From: Methylocystaceae bacterium
GTDB lineage: Bacteria; Pseudomonadota; Alphaproteobacteria; Rhizobiales; Beijerinckiaceae
DNA length: 7,954 nucleotides
Direction of reading: 5' to 3'
Assembly (NCBI GenBank): GCA_003152255.1
Contig: PLZT01000175.1
Coordinates: 5,714 to 13,667, forward strand
The position numbers were made by a program, and so were the translations under genes. A model generated the notes under the pieces. The model saw only the letters and a list, made by a program, of their open reading frames with translations. It was not told the origin of the DNA and did no database searches. This document shows, piece after piece, positions 5,006 through 7,954 of the stretch. The number at the start of each line of letters is the position of its first letter. The first letter of the stretch is position 1.

Positions 5006-6331
5006 ATGGCCAAAACTTTCGACATGGTTCTCTTAAACGGCGCGCTCGTCAATCACGACGGCGAAAGCCGCCGCGACATCGGCGTGACCGGCGGCAAAAT
5101 CGCCGAAATCGGCGATCTGTCGCGCGCGGACGCGGGCGAGCGGATCGACTGCGCGGGGCTGCACATTCTTCCCGGAGTCATCGACACGCAAGTGCATTTT
5201 CGCGAACCGGGCGCGACGCACAAGGAAGACCTGGAGACCGGCTCGCGCGCCGCCGTGCTTGGGGGCGTGACGGGCGTGTTCGAAATGCCTAACACCAAGC
5301 CGCTGACCACGACCGCCGCCGACATCGCCGACAAGGTCGCGCGCGGGGTGGGGCGCATGCATTGCGACTTCGCCTTCTGGGTCGGCGGCACGCATGAGAA
5401 CGCCAGGGACATTCCAGAACTGGAACGCCAGCCGGGCGCCGCGGGGATAAAGGTCTTCATGGGCTCCTCGACCGGCTCGCTGCTCGTTCCCGACGACGAG
5501 GGGATCGCGGCGATTCTGGCGCGGACGCGCCGGCGCGCCGCCTTCCACAGCGAGGACGAGGCGCGGCTCAAGGAGCGCGAATCTTTTCGCGTTCCCGGCG
5601 ATGTATGGTCGCATCCGGTTTGGCGCGACGAACTCACCGCGCTGACCGCGACGCGGCGGCTGCTGCGCATCGCCCGCGAGGAGCGCGCGATCATCCATGT
5701 GCTGCATGTCTCGACGCGCGAGGAGATCGAACTGCTGGCCGAGCACAAAGACATAGCCAGCGTGGAAGTCACGCCGCATCATCTCACCCTGAGCGACGCG
5801 GATTTAGCTCGCCTTGGAACGCTCGCGCAGATGAACCCGCCGGTGCGCGGCGAGGCCCATCGCGAGGGGATTTGGCGCGGGGTGGGGCAGGGCGTCGTCG
5901 ATATTCTCGGCTCCGATCACGCGCCGCATACGCTGGAGGAGAAGGCGCAGCCCTATCCGCGAAGCCCGTCCGGCATGACGGGCGTGCAGACGCTCGTCCC
6001 GCTGATGCTCGATCATGTGAACGCGGGCCGGCTGAGCCTCGCGCGCTTCGTCGATCTCACCAGCGCCGGGCCGGCGCGGCTGTTCGGAATCGCCGCCAAG
6101 GGCCGCGTCGCCGTGGGCTACGACGCCGATCTGACCATCGTCGACATGAAGCGCCGGGAGACCATTCGCAATGCCTGGATCGCCTCGCGTTGCGGCTGGA
6201 CGCCCTATGACGGGCGCGAGGTCACGGGTTGGCCGGTCGGAACTTTCGTACGCGGCGCCAAGGTAATGTGGGAGGGCGAGTTGACGACGCCCGCGAGAGG
6301 CGCGCCGATTCGTTTTCACGCGGCGCTGTGA
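5006..6331 (+). CDS. pyrC: Dihydroorotase-family amidohydrolase
   Basis: This 441-residue protein is a full-length class I dihydroorotase-like amidohydrolase. The family catalyses ring closure of carbamoyl-aspartate to dihydroorotate, the third step of pyrimidine synthesis, in the cytosol. Visible metal-site motifs are VH at 63-64 in the strand-1 motif, the lysine K149 (GIKVFMGSSTG), H181 (FHSEDE), H234 (VLHVST) and D304 (GSDHAPH). The N- and C-terminal strands form the usual composite beta domain (ILPGVIDTQ; GYDADLTIVD). The first metal ligand of the usual HxH is glutamine: DTQVHFREPG, Q62. I recall this variant as shared by close alphaproteobacterial homologues annotated as dihydroorotase, which often coexist with a second pyrC next to pyrB. 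The start at 5006 has GAGG about 9 nt upstream. A frameshifted FMN reductase gene follows after 30 bp. Confidence 0.88.
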   Translation: MAKTFDMVLLNGALVNHDGESRRDIGVTGGKIAEIGDLSRADAGERIDCAGLHILPGVIDTQVHFREPGATHKEDLETGSRAAVLGGVTGVFEMPNTKPLTTTAADIADKVARGVGRMHCDFAFWVGGTHENARDIPELERQPGAAGIKVFMGSSTGSLLVPDDEGIAAILARTRRRAAFHSEDEARLKERESFRVPGDVWSHPVWRDELTALTATRRLLRIAREERAIIHVLHVSTREEIELLAEHKDIASVEVTPHHLTLSDADLARLGTLAQMNPPVRGEAHREGIWRGVGQGVVDILGSDHAPHTLEEKAQPYPRSPSGMTGVQTLVPLMLDHVNAGRLSLARFVDLTSAGPARLFGIAAKGRVAVGYDADLTIVDMKRRETIRNAWIASRCGWTPYDGREVTGWPVGTFVRGAKVMWEGELTTPARGAPIRFHAAL

Positions 6332-6361
6332 CGGGGCGCCGCGCAAACATTGGAACGGGCA

Positions 6362-6902
6362 ATGCGAATCCTGGCGATCCGCGGCAGTCTGCGCGCCGCG
6401 TCCATTAATGCGGCGGTCTTGGAGGCGGCGGCCCTGCTGGCGCCGGCGGGCCTGAACATTGTCCAATACAGCGGACTGGACGAACTGCCGATTTTCAATC
6501 CCGATCTCGACAAGGACTTTCCGCCCGATCCGGTGCGGCGATTGCGCGAAGATGTTGGCCTTTCCGACGGCTTGCTGATCGCCTCGCCGGAATATGCGCA
6601 TGGAGTCGCCGGCGGCCTCAAGAGCGCGCTGGACTGGCTGGTGGGCGGTCCGGAGTTTTACCAAAAGCCCGTCGCGGTTTTGAACGCCTCGGCGCGCGGT
6701 TCACGCGGACGCGCATTTGCGCGAAACGCTGGTCACCATGGCGGCGCGGTTGATCGAGCCGGCCTCGATCACCTTGGGCCTGCCGACGGCCGGCGTCGTC
6801 GCGGCCGGCATCGTCGCCGACCCGCTTCTTCGAGGCGAGCTTGCCGAGGCGTTGCGACAATTCGCGCAAGCGATCCAAGGATGCGCGGAGCCCGTCGCCT
6901 AG
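6362..6902 (+). pseudogene. NAD(P)H-dependent FMN reductase gene with a mid-gene frameshift
   Basis: From the ATG at 6362 the frame encodes a flavodoxin-like NADPH-dependent FMN/quinone reductase. MRILAIRGSLRAASINAAVL contains the flavin-phosphate loop (GSxRxxSxN). SPEYAHGVAGGLKSALDWLV is the family's other signature (PEYN.G.PG.LK.ALDW). Resemblance stops after VAVLNASARG near 6697. One frame over, codons from 6699 give VHADAHLRETLVTM, which continues as ARLIEPASITLGLP and so on to TAG at 6900-6902, the expected C-terminal half. One extra base (or two missing) in the GCGCGCGG stretch at 6691-6699 explains this. The restored protein would be about 180 residues, normal for the family. It begins 30 bp after the dihydroorotase stop, so co-transcription is likely. 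It may be a pseudogene or a sequencing error. Confidence 0.8.
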
Positions 6903-6942
6903 CCCGGAAGGAACTCGCTTCGCGCGACGAAAAATGCGAATA

Positions 6943-6956
6943 GATTGGCGCCAATC
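6943..6956. promoter_or_regulatory. Perfect 14-bp palindrome before the small secreted gene
   Basis: GATTGGCGCCAATC reads the same on both strands. It ends 14 bp before the ATG at 6971 and abuts the AAAGGG ribosome-binding stretch. It could be a repressor operator, or a short hairpin near the ribosome-binding site. No matching regulator is identified. Confidence 0.45.
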
Positions 6957-6970
6957 GAAAGGGCCTTGAC

Positions 6971-7360
6971 ATGATTCCGTTTCATCGGCGCGTCGCGGTG
7001 GCGGCGGGCTTCTTGATCTTCGCGTCGTCGGCGGCCGACGCCGCCGCCTTCAAGGCGGCCTATGCGGCCTGCCAAGACAAGGCGGTGTTCAAGAAGGCAC
7101 TGACCCTTCCTGGCGACAAGGACGGCAAAAAGGCCGGGGAGTTCCTCAAGGGCCGGATCGACGCGCATGAATGCCTGCTTTTCACCCGCGGCCAGCAGGT
7201 CTCGGTCGACGAGCGCGATGGCAATCTCTGGTGCGTGCGGCGGGCCGGCGACCTCGATTGCTATTGGACCATCGACAAGGTGGTCGACCTCAACCCGCCG
7301 CTGACCTCGACCGGCGGCGCGGGAAGCGGCCAATCCGGCGGGAAGGGGGGGCGGCATTAG
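6971..7360 (+). CDS. Secreted four-cysteine protein of unknown function
   Basis: The 129-residue product starts with a clear Sec signal peptide. It has basic residues at 6-7 (RR), a hydrophobic core AVAAGFLIFASS, and a likely cleavage after ASSAADA near residue 24. The mature part has four cysteines (C34, C68, C88, C97), which could make two disulfides. It also has a DGNLWCVRR...LDCYWTIDKV core and a glycine-rich low-complexity tail from about 114. It is predicted to be periplasmic. The ATG at 6971 has AAAGGG eight bases upstream, and a 14-bp palindrome precedes that. I recognise no family or function. It lies 68 bp after the reductase gene and converges with the MFS gene, 28 bp away. Confidence 0.75.
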   Translation: MIPFHRRVAVAAGFLIFASSAADAAAFKAAYAACQDKAVFKKALTLPGDKDGKKAGEFLKGRIDAHECLLFTRGQQVSVDERDGNLWCVRRAGDLDCYWTIDKVVDLNPPLTSTGGAGSGQSGGKGGRH

Positions 7361-7388
7361 GAAGTGTCGGATGAGGGCGGTCGCCGCG

Positions 7389-7954
7389 CTATCCGATCGC
7401 GCGCGGGTCGTCCGCCCGGCGTAGCGTCCGCCCGAGGCCGATCGCGAGCGCGAGGCCCAGCGCCGCCAGCGCCGCCATGGCGAGATAGCCGCGCTCGCCA
7501 AAACTGGTTTGCAGCGGGCCGCAGGCGAGGGTGGCGAGACTAAGCCCGGCGGCGACGGACGCCGCCAGCCAGGCCTGCGCCTGCGCATAGCGGCCGGCGC
7601 CGACGAGGCGCGCGAGGAGATAGGCGGGGCCAAGCTGCACCGCCGCGCAGGAGAGTCCGTGAAGCGCTTGCGCGGCGAATATGCCGACCGTCCCGGGATC
7701 GCCGGCCATCAGCAGCCAGCGTAGCGCCGCCGCCGCGCCGCCAAGCGCGATATGCGTCGCGGCGCGACCCTCGCCGCCGAACCAGCGGCCGGCGAGCAGA
7801 AAAAACCCGACCTCGGTGATGAGCCCCGCCGACCAGGCCAGCGAGACGAAGGTCTCGTCATGGCCGCTCGCCTTCCAGTGCAGCGCGCCGAAGGCGAACA
7901 CCATCGCGTGGCTGGCCTGGATCAGCGCCGCCGCCGCGATCGTCAGCGCCACCA
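7389..7954 (-). CDS. MFS transporter, C-terminal half (continues past the right edge)
   Basis: Reading leftward from the window edge, 187 visible codons end at TAG (7389-7391). They encode six hydrophobic segments, roughly residues 2-26, 34-58, 68-86, 89-117, 123-150 and 155-178 of the visible part, matching the C-terminal six helices of a 12-helix major facilitator. The stretch ALIQASHAMVFAFGALHWKASGHDETFVSLAWSAG (cited here in parts: ALIQASHA, GALHWKASG, LAWSAG) resembles the middle of PPP-family carriers such as the 3-phenylpropionate transporter HcaT. The first visible codon is GTG, simply an internal valine; the true start lies outside. Substrate cannot be inferred from this half. Confidence 0.8.
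   Translation of the reverse strand, partial: VALTIAAAALIQASHAMVFAFGALHWKASGHDETFVSLAWSAGLITEVGFFLLAGRWFGGEGRAATHIALGGAAAALRWLLMAGDPGTVGIFAAQALHGLSCAAVQLGPAYLLARLVGAGRYAQAQAWLAASVAAGLSLATLACGPLQTSFGERGYLAMAALAALGLALAIGLGRTLRRADDPRAIG

Noticed and set aside
5033..5782. Two long minus-strand frames opposite the dihydroorotase gene
   Set aside because: The plus-strand frame carries the full set of amidohydrolase motifs; the antisense frames are composition artefacts.
6691..6720. Programmed ribosomal frameshift in the FMN reductase gene
   Set aside because: No slippery heptamer, downstream pseudoknot or internal Shine-Dalgarno sequence is evident.
1..7954. CRISPR array, transposon ends, integrase or toxin-antitoxin pair
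   Set aside because: No regularly spaced repeats, transposase or integrase motifs, or paired small genes of known type were seen.

Overview
The window reads as chromosomal DNA from a high-GC alphaproteobacterium. Protein resemblance points to the Rhizobiales (Hyphomicrobiales), perhaps the Methylocystis/Beijerinckiaceae side. This rests on the recalled style of the dihydroorotase, YgfZ, spermidine-synthase-like and DUF2892 proteins, and on an intergenic palindromic repeat of a kind I associate with that order. No search was run. There is no CRISPR array, transposase, integrase or phage module.

Left part (1-2138): the 3' end of a tRNA gene (+ strand) is followed by a convergent small secreted-protein gene and a 499-residue alpha/beta hydrolase, both on the minus strand. 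The hydrolase carries two predicted membrane helices inserted between its oxyanion strand and its nucleophile elbow. A ~180-bp intergenic region separates it from a divergent spermidine-synthase-like methyltransferase gene.

Middle part (2139-3949): the methyltransferase gene ends exactly at the edge of a palindromic repeat element made of several hairpins. After it comes a run of four broken genes: a small ORF with a frameshift, a DUF2892-type membrane protein with an in-frame TAA, an ECF-type sigma factor that has lost its middle, and a TlpA-like thioredoxin-fold protein that has lost its middle, including the region where the CxxC active site should be. I read this as a decayed operon, probably once an extracytoplasmic redox or regulatory cassette.

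Right part (3950-7954): ygfZ (folate-dependent Fe-S cluster protein) runs divergently from a dihydroorotase-family gene. Next comes an NAD(P)H-dependent FMN reductase gene that is frameshifted in the middle, 30 bp downstream in a probable operon. A small secreted four-cysteine protein of unknown function follows, preceded by a perfect 14-bp palindrome. The C-terminal half of an MFS transporter runs off the right edge.

I see no convincing novel defence or biosynthetic system. The points most worth a second look are the block of core-deleted genes, the repeat that supplies a stop codon, the glutamine at the first metal-ligand position of the dihydroorotase, the membrane-inserted hydrolase, and the frameshifted reductase. 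Five separate lesions in one window also raise the possibility of assembly or consensus errors. The two large core deletions are hard to explain that way.
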